Positions 54,264-63,767 are shown, counted from the stretch's first letter. The stretch: DNA of 64,000 nt from DAIOEK01 sp963721445 (GCA_963721445.1 CAVRIZ010000005.1:620001-684000), one strand, 5' to 3'. The notes: a model not told the origin generated them from the letters alone. Numbers and translations: made by a program.

Positions 54264-54971
54264 AATTCATTTTTTTCACAATCAAACCGCCACCAAAATA
54301 AGACTTTTCTCAATCCACCCATAGGTCCATCATCATAATCCTATACTTATTGGAGACAGTTCGCTGTCGGATCTATTACCTATCCCGGGGTCTTTTTAGC
54401 TATCGCCACGATTTGTGCTTATCGATCAAGTTGTCTTAAGTATTACTCTACCCGAATGGAACAAACAATGTCCTAAATTTGACCTAAATAACTTCTATTA
54501 GATTCAGTAAACCGAAAATTATACTAATTTTGGCCATAAATTATTGTTTCTCCCATATAAGGGGCTGATTATTCCTATAAACTGTTTGTTTTTTGTATCA
54601 TATACATTGCCAGAAAAGTAGAATATTTGATTTCCATACATTTTGATCAGCAATTATGCGTTGAGACATGGGAATGTGTGCTCTTTTCATCCCATCGGGT
54701 ATCGGTGTCGTCTGCAAATTGGACCTGTTATAACGAAGATACCTTTTTGCCACGAACGACACGTCCGAAGACACACCAATTCTATTGCATAAATCCTCTC
54801 CTTAATTTTCTTTTCTTTCGCAATAAAACAACACTCCAACCAACACTAAAGTGTCTATTCACTGACACCCTGTTGCCTCTATACTTCTGTACAGTATGCA
54901 ACGGAAACAAGAAGTTGCGATCAGGGAGCCATGCATAACATTCATAAAAAAGTAAAAATAAAGGAAAAAAA
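54264..54971. other. 708-base AT-rich region between divergent genes
   Basis: It holds the promoters of the c-di-GMP operon (minus) and the DUF4395 gene (plus). One 103-codon frame (54627-54938) has no ribosome site and low-complexity content and is rejected. I see no RNA gene or clear promoter. Confidence 0.5.
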
Positions 54972-55634
54972 ATGAATAAAGCAAAACAATTTGGGGAAAC
55001 CGTAGAAGGCTATAACATTCCCGTACTAAACGAACGGGAAATAAGAGCTTCGGCAGGGATCCTGTATTTCTTTATGTTCCTGGCCTGGATGCTGGTCATA
55101 TTTAAAGAGAATTTTCTATTAATAAAATTGGTCAATACGTTCTTTCTAACGGATTTCATTATACGGGTAATGATCAGCCCCAAGTATTCCCCTTCATTAA
55201 TAATCGGGAGGCTGATAGTAGGCGGACAAACGCCCGAATATGTCGGAGCGGCGCAGAAAAAGTTTGCCTGGACGATCGGTCTGGTGCTAGCCTCGATCAT
55301 ATTTTTGCTATTGGTTGTAATGAATTCAACTAGCTTCGTTACTGGGATTATTTGTCAAATCTGCTTGATATTCTTGTTCTTTGAATCTGTATTTGGCATA
55401 TGTTTGGGGTGTAAATTTTATCCAATGTTTCATAAAGAAAAAACTCAATACTGTCCTGGTGATACTTGTGATCTGAAGGCGAAACAAGCGATTCAGAAAA
55501 CATCGTTGCTTCAAATCGGTCTGGTGATTGGGTTTTTTGCTGTTGTCGTAACGGCAGCAATCTTGTTTAACGATACGTTTAGTGCAAAACCGACAGACTT
55601 GTGGCCTATCGTGAAATCTGCTCTATCCGTATAG
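54972..55634 (+). CDS. DUF4395 membrane protein
   Basis: This protein of 220 residues has about four helices and the DUF4395 pattern: VLNEREIRASAGILYFFMFLAWML near the start, FFLTDFIIRVMISPKYSPS, and later FGICLGCKFYPMF. The Cys residues of CLGC and CPGDTCD are paired, which suggests a redox or metal role. Function is unknown. ATG 54972 follows AAGGAAAA; no operon partner is visible. Confidence 0.85.
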   Translation: MNKAKQFGETVEGYNIPVLNEREIRASAGILYFFMFLAWMLVIFKENFLLIKLVNTFFLTDFIIRVMISPKYSPSLIIGRLIVGGQTPEYVGAAQKKFAWTIGLVLASIIFLLLVVMNSTSFVTGIICQICLIFLFFESVFGICLGCKFYPMFHKEKTQYCPGDTCDLKAKQAIQKTSLLQIGLVIGFFAVVVTAAILFNDTFSAKPTDLWPIVKSALSV

Positions 55635-56038
55635 ATTACGTATTCCACTGATTAGAGTAATTAGTAGCAGCGCAATTGCGTACCGTAAATACAGCCTGCC
55701 GATGTTCTTCATCTCAAAGAAATTGCATATCCATCGACTTGAGGTGATGATCAAAATAGATGTGGCAAAAATCACAATAACGACTCGGACATAAGGGTTT
55801 ATCGAATGGAGCCAGGCAAATTCGAAATAATAGATGGAAATAAGTTATCTGAAAGAGGAGTTAGCCCAGATAACCGATCTAGACCGGTCCAACTCCACCG
55901 GAATCCTTGGTGGGGTATTTGCCTCCTCGCCAGATAGCCAGTGATATACAGAGAATTTTTCGAATTTCACTCTGATGGTTGCTCTTGCCTTTGTTCGTAT
56001 GCCTTTCGTCCTCGATATCCAGTAAAAAAGGAGAAATC
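55635..56038. other. 404-base intergenic region
   Basis: It precedes the FG-GAP lipoprotein. The frame upstream of ATG 56039 is open to 55979 but has no ribosome site. I see nothing else. Confidence 0.5.
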
Positions 56039-57241
56039 ATGTTTCGAAGAATCGTAATCCAGTTGAGTTATCCAATATTGATCCTTGCAATACTGAGCGC
56101 ATGTCAACCCAAAATAACCGTTACACCAGCACCAACACCGAGACCTACATCCACGCCAACACTTTTACCCAGCCCGGCGCCAGCAGCCCCGTTTACTTTT
56201 ATTGACAGCGGGCAGGATCTCGGCCAGGGGGATGGCGCGTCAGTCGTGGTTGGAGATGTGGATGGCGATGGGGATAACGATGCCCTGATCAGCAATACGG
56301 ATAAGAACAGCGTGCTGTTGCTCAATGATGGAGTGGGTAATCTCGCAAAGAGTGACCAGGAATTCAAGCCCAGTACTGGCGCCGCCTTTGGAGATCTGAA
56401 CGGTGATAAGTCCTTGGACATGTTCATCACTGAGGAGACCACCAACGAGGTCTGGATGAACGATGGTAAAGGAATTTTTAATACAACAGATCAAAACCTG
56501 ACAAGCCCGGAGAGTACGTCGGTGGCGTTGGGCGATCTGGATGGTGACGGTGACCTGGATGCCTTTGTCACCAACTGGAATGGGAAACCCGATCAGGTAT
56601 TCTTGAACGATGGGAGTGGCGTTTTCAGCGACAGCGGTCAACACCTGGGGTACTGGTTTGGCACGGCCGTGTCACTGGGTGATGTCGACCAGGACGGTGA
56701 TCTGGACGCATTGGTCGCCAACAACGGCGAGGCATCTGATAACGCCCCGGTTCTCTGGTTGAACGACGGCACAGGCAAATTCACAGACAGCACCCAAAGG
56801 CTGGGCTTCACGAATGTCTACGCCGCGGTTTTGGGTGATCTGGATGGAGATGCAGACCTCGATGCATTTATCGCCAATTCCAGTCACGGCGGGGCCGACC
56901 CGGCCAATAAAGTATGGCTGAACGACGGAAAAGGGAAATTTTCAGACAGTGGACAAAACCTGGGATTGCTCTACAGCCTGACCGCCGCATTAGGTGACTT
57001 GGATGGCGACGGCGATCTGGATGCGGTCACGGGTACTTGGAAGACTGGTCCCAAGATCTGGTTGAATGATGGAATGGGGAACTTTTCAGACAGCATGATC
57101 AAAGTAGCTTCAAATAATAGCTCCGGAGTAGCTATTGCAGATATGGATGGGGATACCGATTTGGATCTGGTTTTCTCCACAAATATGTGGGCAAGGGGTG
57201 ATGGAGTCCACAAACTCTGGTTAAATCAGCCTTATCCATAG
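56039..57241 (+). CDS. FG-GAP/VCBS-repeat lipoprotein
   Basis: This protein of 400 residues has lipobox LSAC (Cys22), a Thr/Pro linker, and about seven FG-GAP-like repeats, each with an acidic loop such as GDVDGDGDNDALISN, GDLDGDGDLDAFVTN or GDVDQDGDLDALVAN, with a W/FLNDG..FSDS step between. The loops bind calcium in related proteins; the whole should fold as a beta-propeller on the outer surface. The ligand (protein or polysaccharide) is unknown. ATG 56039 follows AAAAAAGGAG. GC content is higher than in the flanking genes. Confidence 0.9.
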   Translation: MFRRIVIQLSYPILILAILSACQPKITVTPAPTPRPTSTPTLLPSPAPAAPFTFIDSGQDLGQGDGASVVVGDVDGDGDNDALISNTDKNSVLLLNDGVGNLAKSDQEFKPSTGAAFGDLNGDKSLDMFITEETTNEVWMNDGKGIFNTTDQNLTSPESTSVALGDLDGDGDLDAFVTNWNGKPDQVFLNDGSGVFSDSGQHLGYWFGTAVSLGDVDQDGDLDALVANNGEASDNAPVLWLNDGTGKFTDSTQRLGFTNVYAAVLGDLDGDADLDAFIANSSHGGADPANKVWLNDGKGKFSDSGQNLGLLYSLTAALGDLDGDGDLDAVTGTWKTGPKIWLNDGMGNFSDSMIKVASNNSSGVAIADMDGDTDLDLVFSTNMWARGDGVHKLWLNQPYP

Positions 57242-57336
57242 ATAATAGATCCTGTTTTCTTGATGGAAATGAGATCATTATGCAAGCTGTCTCCAACATT
57301 ATCCAATCTACCAAAACATAAATTAAAAGGATTAGG

Positions 57337-57843
57337 ATGAAAACCAAAGCGAAACTCTTATTACTAACGATCGCATGTCTCATAACGGCATGTACACCAT
57401 CGACATTCATGACGGCAACACCAACGATTGAGAAAATTGAAGTAGTAAACACACCGACTTCAAATTCGGAGACTGCATATCCGCTTCTAAAAACAGCCAT
57501 GGGAGATTTTATGATTGTCTCTGCACGTCTGGTTGACGAAGCTCGTGATACGAAAGCCCCTCCTGGTGATAAATTTCTCCTGGTGGAACTGGCGCGACCA
57601 GGTATGGAAAAGTTGATTTTGGGTGAGTTTTCGTTGGAATCTTTTCAAGAAATGGTAACCGATGACCAAAGCGAAATCTACGTCCTGAGAGATGATGGCA
57701 CTCAAGCATTTTATAGCGGAATGGGTGGATGGCTTAATGAGGATGAGTTTGTGATGGGTTTCACCGTCTTCCAACCTTTACCGGAAACCTACACATTATT
57801 TTGGGGTGACAACTCGCCTATTGAACTGCTGATCGAGGAATAA
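57337..57843 (+). CDS. Small lipoprotein of unknown function
   Basis: This protein of 168 residues has lipobox LITAC (Cys19) and a short Thr/Pro-rich linker. The domain contains VSARLVDEARDTKAPPGDKFLLVELARPG and a later EFVMGFTVFQPLPETYTLFWGD, a pattern seen in DUF4352-like or telomeric-repeat-like lipoprotein domains with an exposed beta fold; I cannot assign a family. It lies 95 bases after the FG-GAP gene and ends in a terminator. Confidence 0.75.
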   Translation: MKTKAKLLLLTIACLITACTPSTFMTATPTIEKIEVVNTPTSNSETAYPLLKTAMGDFMIVSARLVDEARDTKAPPGDKFLLVELARPGMEKLILGEFSLESFQEMVTDDQSEIYVLRDDGTQAFYSGMGGWLNEDEFVMGFTVFQPLPETYTLFWGDNSPIELLIEE

Positions 57844-57900
57844 CCATAGCACCTGAGGTTGCTGCCATAGATTCAACCAGCCAACAATAGTGTTTCGATC

Positions 57901-57932
57901 AGGTGGGATAAAATAATACTATCCCACCTTTC
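57901..57932 (+). terminator. Rho-independent terminator after the small lipoprotein
   Basis: A 10-bp perfect stem AGGTGGGATA / TATCCCACCT with a 9-base loop and a short T tail. Ends the transcript of the FG-GAP and small lipoprotein genes. Confidence 0.85.
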
Positions 57933-57988
57933 TGAATTCCTTTTCGAATTGATTATGTGAGCGCACAGACAAAACAAGGAGAGACACA

Positions 57989-58557
57989 ATGGATCCAAAA
58001 ATAATCATCATTATTGCTGTCTCCTACCTGTACGGCTTTTTTGAAGTATTTTTGAATTTACGGCAGAGAAAAAACAATAAAGTTACAACTTCAGACGATA
58101 AAGGCAGTCTTCGATTGCTTTATATTCTGATTACAATCGGGTTCTTTCTGTCATTTGCGATCGGTGCAACAAAACTGGGTAGGATTTATTATTGGAATAC
58201 TTTATTTTTTATTGGAATGACATTGTTTGTAATTGGGTTGATGATACGAATTCATTCCATACTGACTCTTAGACAGTTTTTCACATACTCAGTCGCAAAA
58301 GTCGAGAACCATCAAATAATCGAAACCGGTCTGTATAAATTCATCAGACATCCCGGGTATCTTGGACAAATAATCATTTTCCTGGGGATCTCCATTTCGA
58401 TATCCAATTGGTTATCAATAGTAGCCATGATGGTTCCGATTACGCTTGCATATCTCTATCGAATAAAAGTAGAGGAAGGATTTATGCTTGAACATTTGGG
58501 GAACATTACTTGAACTATCAAAACCGGACAAAAAGGTTGATCCCAAAAATCTATTAA
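57989..58557 (+). pseudogene. Isoprenylcysteine methyltransferase-family protein, frameshifted near the end
   Basis: The first frame gives 174 residues with the family signature ETGLYKFIRHPGYLGQIIIF and IKVEEGFMLEHLG, then stops after three abnormal residues. In another frame the normal family end follows directly: EHYLNYQNRTKRLIPKIY and a stop at 58557. The join needs one more G at the run 58498-58501, so a single base is missing. Intact length about 189 residues with five helices. The enzyme would methylate a membrane substrate using S-adenosylmethionine. AGGAGAG precedes the ATG. Confidence 0.8.
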
Positions 58558-58734
58558 CCTGTACCCGACAATTCAAGTGTTAGGTTGGGTTGAGCGATCT
58601 ATGTAAAACCCAACTCTCAACAAACACGGTGGCTCCTGAATATTACCCGAACGACCAATAACCATATCCGCCTCATTGGGTTTGATTGTTGGGTTTCAGC
58701 CTTATAGCTTCAACCTTCCTAGTTGAACAAAAGT

Positions 58735-58760
58735 AAAACGACCAGGACTGGTCGTTTTTT
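58735..58760. terminator. Bidirectional terminator next to the tRNA fragment
   Basis: An 11-bp perfect stem AAAACGACCAG / CTGGTCGTTTT with a 2-base loop, followed by T-runs on either strand. On the minus strand it lies right behind the tRNA 3' end, as the natural tRNA terminator would. Confidence 0.88.
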
Positions 58761-58762
58761 AG

Positions 58763-58804
58763 TAGCGGTGCTAGGATTCGAACCTAGTACCTCCGGGTTA
58801 TGAG
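58763..58804 (-). tRNA. 3' fragment of a CAT-anticodon tRNA (Met or Ile2), 5' half missing
   Basis: Read on the minus strand: anticodon loop CTCATAA, 3' side of the anticodon stem (CCCGG), variable loop, a perfect T arm (CTAGG, TTCGAAT, CCTAG), acceptor strand CACCGCT and discriminator A. The sequence 5' of the anticodon loop does not pair: no CCGGG strand, no D arm and no AGCGGTG acceptor strand within the next 220 bases. It is therefore the 3' half of a tRNA gene, as left by integration events at a tRNA anticodon-to-3' site. A distant 5' half separated by an intron is the alternative. Confidence 0.75.
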
Positions 58805-59025
58805 TAATGCTCCTGAATCCTGTCATATAACCCTTTATCTTGCTTCATCACGAGATGCTTCGCAAACCTCAGCAAGCTGCAGTCTGATAACATATCATTT
58901 AGTCGATTGGCATACGTAGAAAGACTCCTCCACGCGGGTTCTTAATGGTTATCCTTATACGGTTTGATTATTCCTTTATTTACCCACCCGCTCCTTTAAG
59001 GCGCGATGTATAATTAATTTATAGA

Positions 59026-61686
59026 ATGTCTGAACCCCTTATCCTCACCAAACTTTATATTCCCCCACCTCGACAAAAGGTTGTCCTCCGCCCCCGCCTG
59101 ATCGATCGCCTGGATGAAAGTCTCCAAAGCAAACTAACCCTTATCTCGGCTCCAGCTGGGTTCGGTAAAACCACACTGGTCAGCGAATGGGCTGCAATAT
59201 CTGGACACCCTATAGCCTGGCTGTCACTGGACGAAGGGGATAACGACCCCACGCGTTTTCTGACTTACCTCGTGGCGGCATTGCAGACAATTGGTCCGAA
59301 GATCGGAGCGGGCGTGTTAGCTGCCCTCCAATCGCCTCAGCCACCGCCATCCGAAGCGATCCTGACCACCCTGCTCAACGAAATTACCACTCTTCCAGAT
59401 CATTTCATCCTCGTTCTGGACGACTACCACGTAATCGATTCCAAACCGGTTGACGAAGACCTCACCTTTCTGCTCGAGCACCTGCCACCGCAGATGCATC
59501 TGGCTATCGCCACCCGTGAAGAACCACCAATGCCCTTGGCCCGGCTGCGCGCCCGCGGCCAACTAACCGAACTGCGCGCTGCTGACCTGCGTTTCACCCC
59601 CGCCGAAGCCGCCGAGTTCCTAAACCGGATGATGGGCTTGAACCTTTCACCGGAAGACATCGCCGCACTGGACAAGCGCACCGAAGGCTGGATCGCCGGA
59701 CTGCAGTTGGCCGCGATTTCGATGCAGGGGCATCAAGACGCCACAAACTTTATCCAAGCTTTCACTGGCAGCCACCATTTCGTGCTGGACTATCTGGTTG
59801 AAGAAGTTCTGGGACAGCAGTCCGAAAGCATCCAGACCTTCCTACTGCGCACATCGATCCTTGATCGCATGTGCGGGGCCCTTTGTGATGCCGTTTTGGG
59901 TTCTCCTTCTGCTTCCGGGCAGGAAACCCTGGAATATCTCGAACACGCCAACCTGTTCATTGTCCCTTTGGATAATGAACGGCGTTGGTATCGCTATCAC
60001 CATCTCTTTGCTGAATTGCTTCGGCAGCGCCTCAGAAAGCCCAAAGAATTCGCCGAATTCCACTTGCGCGCCAGCCAGTGGCATGAAGAGAACGGCGACC
60101 TGGGAGCGGCGTTTCACCACGCCATCGCAGCCGGGGATTTTGTCCAGGCGGCGGAGTTGGCTGAAGGGGCCTGGCAGGGAATGAATGAAAGTTTCCAGTC
60201 TGCCGCCTGGCTTGGTTGGGTGAAGAAGCTGCCAGACAAGCTGATCCGCACCATGCCTATGCTCTGTACCCAGATTGCCCAGGCATTTACGGATACAGGC
60301 GAACTGGAGGCCAGCGAGTTGCGCCTGCAGGATGCTGAACGATGCCTGGATGGTTCGGAATTAGCAAACGAAGCGTTAAGCCCCTGCCAGCGATGATCGC
60401 TTTGACCCGCGCCTACAACGCCCAGGTGCAGGGCGATCCCGTCGCAACGGTGAAATACGCCGAACTGGCGCTCCAACTCACCCCCGAAGATGACTTTGAC
60501 CGGCGCGCCCGGGCCACCACCATATTGGAGGTCATCCACTGGGCCAGCGGCAACCTGGAGTCGGCCATCCGGGGGATTGGTGATTCGATGGAGAGATTGA
60601 CCCAGATGGGCAATCACGTCATGGTGGTTGCCAGCGCCTTTGCTGTAGCCGACCTGCTGGTGGGTCTGGGGAGCCTGAGCGAGGCCGAGCGGACCTATCA
60701 GGATGCCTTACAACTGGCTGCCCAACACGGCCCGGAGGCTGAACACATCACTGCCCACCATCATCTCGGCCTTTCCATGATCTACCGTCAGCGGGGAGAT
60801 GACACCCTCGCCGCTCATCACTTGAAACGAGCCTCCGAATTGGGTCTGCAAACCACCCTGGTGGATTGGCTGTACCGCTGGCATGTGGCCCAGGCCCAAT
60901 TGAGAGAGGCCGCAGGCGATCTGGAAACCGCCCTGGCCCTGCTCGACGAGGCCAAACGGGTCTATATCCAAACCCTCGTGCCTGACCTGCGCCCCATTGC
61001 GGCCCTGAAAGCGCGCATCCATCTCAAACAGGGTCGGCCCGATAAAGCCCGGGCGTGGGCGGCAGAACTCGGGCTTTCGTTGGCAGATGAAGTCAGCTAC
61101 TTGCATGAGTTCGAGCACCTCACCCTGGCCCGGCTGGAAATCGCCAACCCGCTGGTCAACGCCCTGCTCGCACGCCTGTTGCAAGCCGCCGAAGCGCAAA
61201 AGCGCCGGGGCAGCGCGCTCGACATCCTGCTGGTGCAGGCGCTGGCACACGAGGCGCAGGGCAATTACCCCCAGGCTCTCGCCGCGCTGGAACGCGCCCT
61301 GGCCCTGGCCGAGCCGGAAGGCTATGTTCGCATATTCGTGGATGAAGGTGAAGCGATGCGATTGTTGATTGAAAAACAATCGCGCAATCGTGACCATCCG
61401 CTGAGCGGTTATGCGGACAAACTCCTGGCTGCCTTTACACAACCAGTGGCTGCGCCAAAATCAGCCATCATCCATCAAAAATCAGACATGATAGAGCCTT
61501 TGAGCGAACGCGAGCTGGAAGTGCTCAGGCTGCTTCGAAGCGAATTAAGCGGCCCGGAAATTGCCCAACAACTGATCGTCTCGCTCAACACCTCTGCGTA
61601 CCCACACCAATAACATTTACAACAAACTGGGGGTCAACAATCGCCGGGCGGCCGTCCGCCGGGCCGAGGAACTCGATTTGTTATAA
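59026..61686 (+). pseudogene. MalT-like LuxR-family regulator, two compensating frameshifts (copy 2)
   Basis: Three frame segments make one protein of 886 residues. Segment 1 (from 59026): start TKLYIPPPRQKVVLRPRLIDRL, Walker A APAGFGKTT, VLVLDDYHVI and TEGWIAGLQLAAIS. Segment 2: PAMIALTRAYNAQVQGDP, helical repeats, and the first part of the HTH (LSERELEVLRLLRSELSGPEIAQQL). Segment 3: RTHTNNIYNKLGVNNRRAAV, ending at 61686. Breaks: one base missing at the C-run 60381-60384, and one extra T at about 61589-61597. GC is high (62% and 75% in two hand-counted lines, 60961-61020 and 61201-61260), against 33% in a line of the sugar locus, which suggests transfer. Confidence 0.88.
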
Positions 61687-61709
61687 CGGATACGCAAATC
61701 ATCAACTCT

Positions 61710-61750
61710 GACCCTGGCAGGTGTTCGAACCACCTGCCAGGTCTTTTTAT
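61710..61750 (+). terminator. Rho-independent terminator after MalT-like copy 2
   Basis: A 10-bp stem CTGGCAGGTG / CACCTGCCAG with a TTCGAAC loop, extended by GAC / GTC across a bulge, followed by TTTTTATTT. Confidence 0.9.
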
Positions 61751-61871
61751 TTCCTCACCAACCTCCCAATCAAGAATCAACACATCAATCAACACATGTG
61801 GTGATGACACCTCACCACATCGAGCAGTATCCTTTGGGCAGATAAACAACGAAAGGAAAAACGCGAGGCGC

Positions 61872-62186
61872 ATGATGAGTGACAAACAAACATTCGACGA
61901 AAAACATTACCAAAATCAATGCTACGAAATCCGCCTCAAGGGACACCTGGATGACCGGTGGACAGACTGGTTTGAGGGCCTGACTATCTCGCTGGAAGAG
62001 GACGGCGATACGCTCTTAACCGGACCCGTGGTTGACCAGGCCGCGTTGCATGGTTTGCTCAAAAAAGTGCGTGATTTAGGCATGCCATTGGTCTCAGTTC
62101 GTCCTCTCGGACCCGGCCCCTCGAATACTCTCCCCCTTCGGGGACTTCGCGGGACTGGCCAGGCGGATCGGTCAGATGTCAAATAG
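61872..62186 (+). CDS. Small MalT-associated protein, copy 2
   Basis: This protein of 104 residues has CYEIRLKGHLDDRWTDWFEGLTISL and DQAALHGLLKKVRDLGMPLVSV, matching the protein at 19945-20175 along its core. The last 28 residues (RPLGPGPSNTLPLRG and on) are low-complexity and may be an artefact of a frame change or a tail. GAGGCGC lies before ATG 61872; ATG 61875 is an equal choice. It follows the GC-rich MalT-like gene and shares its composition. The function is unknown. Confidence 0.8.
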   Translation: MMSDKQTFDEKHYQNQCYEIRLKGHLDDRWTDWFEGLTISLEEDGDTLLTGPVVDQAALHGLLKKVRDLGMPLVSVRPLGPGPSNTLPLRGLRGTGQADRSDVK

Positions 62187-62332
62187 TAAATGGATAGAGC
62201 TACTTGGAAAGGAGGTTTGCCTTTGATAACATTCCCAGCCCATTTCAACCCCCGGTAAACGGGTGGCGACCACAATTTTATTCAAGTCCAAATTAATGAA
62301 ACCCATCCTTATCGTTCAAGAAGGAGATAAAA

Positions 62333-62734
62333 ATGAATACAAACAAAGAGACCGCAAGAAATCTGTTGGATGTGAGAATAATCCTTGCAGTACTATGGGT
62401 AGCTGGAATGTTAAGTAGTTTAAATGGGGATACGTACCGCTTATCTGCGGCTACCGGACCTATCGGAGTAAACCCTAAATGGTTGTCGGTGTTCGCGGCG
62501 GTGATAGTGGGTCACGTTTTTATGAGTGTCTTGACCCTGACATTGAAGTCTCCCGTGAGTCGTTGGGCAAACCGCATTATGGGCATATTCTATGCGGTTA
62601 TTACTCTTGTTTATTGGGTTATGGGTCTTGTATCGCGATCTGCTGGTTATGAGCTAGTTTGGGCCACAGGCCAACTTGTGTTTGCCTTACTGGTTGTTTG
62701 GTACGCTTGGAAATGGACTAACCCTGAAGGTTAG
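62333..62734 (+). CDS. Four-helix membrane protein, DUF6326-like
   Basis: This protein of 133 residues has four helices and the pattern LLDVRIILAVLWVAGMLSSLNGDTYRL, LTLTLKSPVSRWANRIMGIFYAVITLVYW and VFALLVVWYAWKWTNPEG. The W/NRWAN and VWYAWKW features fit small DUF6326-type proteins. The protein at the window end (63768) is related. AAGGAGAT precedes the ATG. Function is unknown. Confidence 0.75.
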   Translation: MNTNKETARNLLDVRIILAVLWVAGMLSSLNGDTYRLSAATGPIGVNPKWLSVFAAVIVGHVFMSVLTLTLKSPVSRWANRIMGIFYAVITLVYWVMGLVSRSAGYELVWATGQLVFALLVVWYAWKWTNPEG

Positions 62735-62776
62735 CCCTGATTTATGATGCCGGTCAAAAGAATTAGGAGAAAAACC

Positions 62777-63763
62777 ATGAAAGCGATTGTATACACAAAA
62801 TATGGACCGCCAGATGTTCTTCGTCTCGAAGAAGTGAAAAAGCCTGCCTTCAATGAAGATCAAGTGCTGGTAAAAGTCCACGCAGCATCCATCAATGCAG
62901 GGGATTGGCATTTGCTGACTGCCGACCCTTTCCCCTTGCGTCTGACGGGCGTTGGGCTTTTCAAACCTAGGAACACTATCCTCGGCGCTGACATTGCAGG
63001 GTGCGTTGAAGCAGTTGGCAGAAACGTCAAACAGTTTCAGCCAGGGGATGCGGTGTTTGGAGATATTTTTGGGCTTGGCAGTGGCAGTTTTGCCGAATAT
63101 GTTTCTGTTCCTGAAAGCGCTCTGGCGCTAAAGCCGTCCAATGTTTCATTTGAGGAAGCTGCGGCTGCACCCGTGGCAGCCGTCACTGCCCTGCAAGGCT
63201 TGCGCGATCAGGGGCATATTCAGCCCGGGCAAAAAGTTCTGATCAACGGGGCGTCTGGCGGGGTGGGGACGTGTGCGGTACAGATTGCCAAGGCGTTTGG
63301 ATCGGAAGTGACTGCCGTGTGCAGCACCCGGAATTTGGAGATAGCGCACTCGATCGGCGCAGACCACGTCATTGACTACACCATAGAGGATTTCACCCAA
63401 AATGGACAGCAGTATGATCTCATCCTTGCGGTGAATGGCTATCATCCGCTTTCCGCGTACAAGCGTGCTTTAACTCCCCAGGGCATTTACGTTTTCGTAG
63501 GAGGATTACCAAACCAAATATTCCAGTCACTCTTCCTTGGACCTTTAATGTCAAAAAGCAATGGCAGAAAAATGACAAGCAAAATGAAAAAAGCAAATCA
63601 AAAAGATTTGCTTTTCATAAGAGATCTTTTGGAAGGCGGAAAGATCAGACCGGTTATTGATGAATGCTACCCGTTAAGTAAAACGGCTGAAGCTTTTCGG
63701 TATTTTGAAAAAGGTCACGCCCGAGGCAAAGTGGTCATCACAATCGCGGAACAGGAGAAATAA
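62777..63763 (+). CDS. NAD(P)-dependent quinone oxidoreductase-like alcohol dehydrogenase
   Basis: This protein of 328 residues is of the medium-chain dehydrogenase group without catalytic zinc: YTKYGPPDVLRLEEV start, GADIAGCVEAVGRNVKQFQPGDAVFGD, a Rossmann loop VLINGASGGVGTCAVQIAKAFGSEVTAVCS, and AHSIGADHVIDYTIEDF. ATG 62777 follows AGGAGA; an ATG 33 bases upstream has no ribosome site. It should reduce quinones or enones with NADPH. Followed by a DUF6326-like gene. Confidence 0.9.
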   Translation: MKAIVYTKYGPPDVLRLEEVKKPAFNEDQVLVKVHAASINAGDWHLLTADPFPLRLTGVGLFKPRNTILGADIAGCVEAVGRNVKQFQPGDAVFGDIFGLGSGSFAEYVSVPESALALKPSNVSFEEAAAAPVAAVTALQGLRDQGHIQPGQKVLINGASGGVGTCAVQIAKAFGSEVTAVCSTRNLEIAHSIGADHVIDYTIEDFTQNGQQYDLILAVNGYHPLSAYKRALTPQGIYVFVGGLPNQIFQSLFLGPLMSKSNGRKMTSKMKKANQKDLLFIRDLLEGGKIRPVIDECYPLSKTAEAFRYFEKGHARGKVVITIAEQEK

Positions 63764-63767
63764 GACA

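Larger units (their letters stand above)
58558..59025. other. Intergenic region with tRNA remnant and repeated TTGGGTT
   Basis: 468 bases. It contains an 8-bp inverted repeat GTTGGGTT / AACCCAAC (58584-58614), two further TTGGGTTT copies near 58676 and 58690, the terminator at 58735-58760 and the tRNA fragment at 58763-58804. The 220 bases between the fragment and the MalT-like gene show no gene. Confidence 0.6.

Noticed and set aside
54627..54938. A 103-codon open frame upstream of the DUF4395 gene
   Set aside because: No ribosome site; Cys/Phe/Arg-rich composition of a random frame.
56104..57213. Several minus-strand frames opposite the FG-GAP lipoprotein
   Set aside because: They are complements of the DGDGD repeats with no ribosome sites.
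62215..62260. A 13-codon TTG-started frame after AAAGGAGG near 62210
   Set aside because: Too short and without a family; the ribosome-site-like run alone is not enough.
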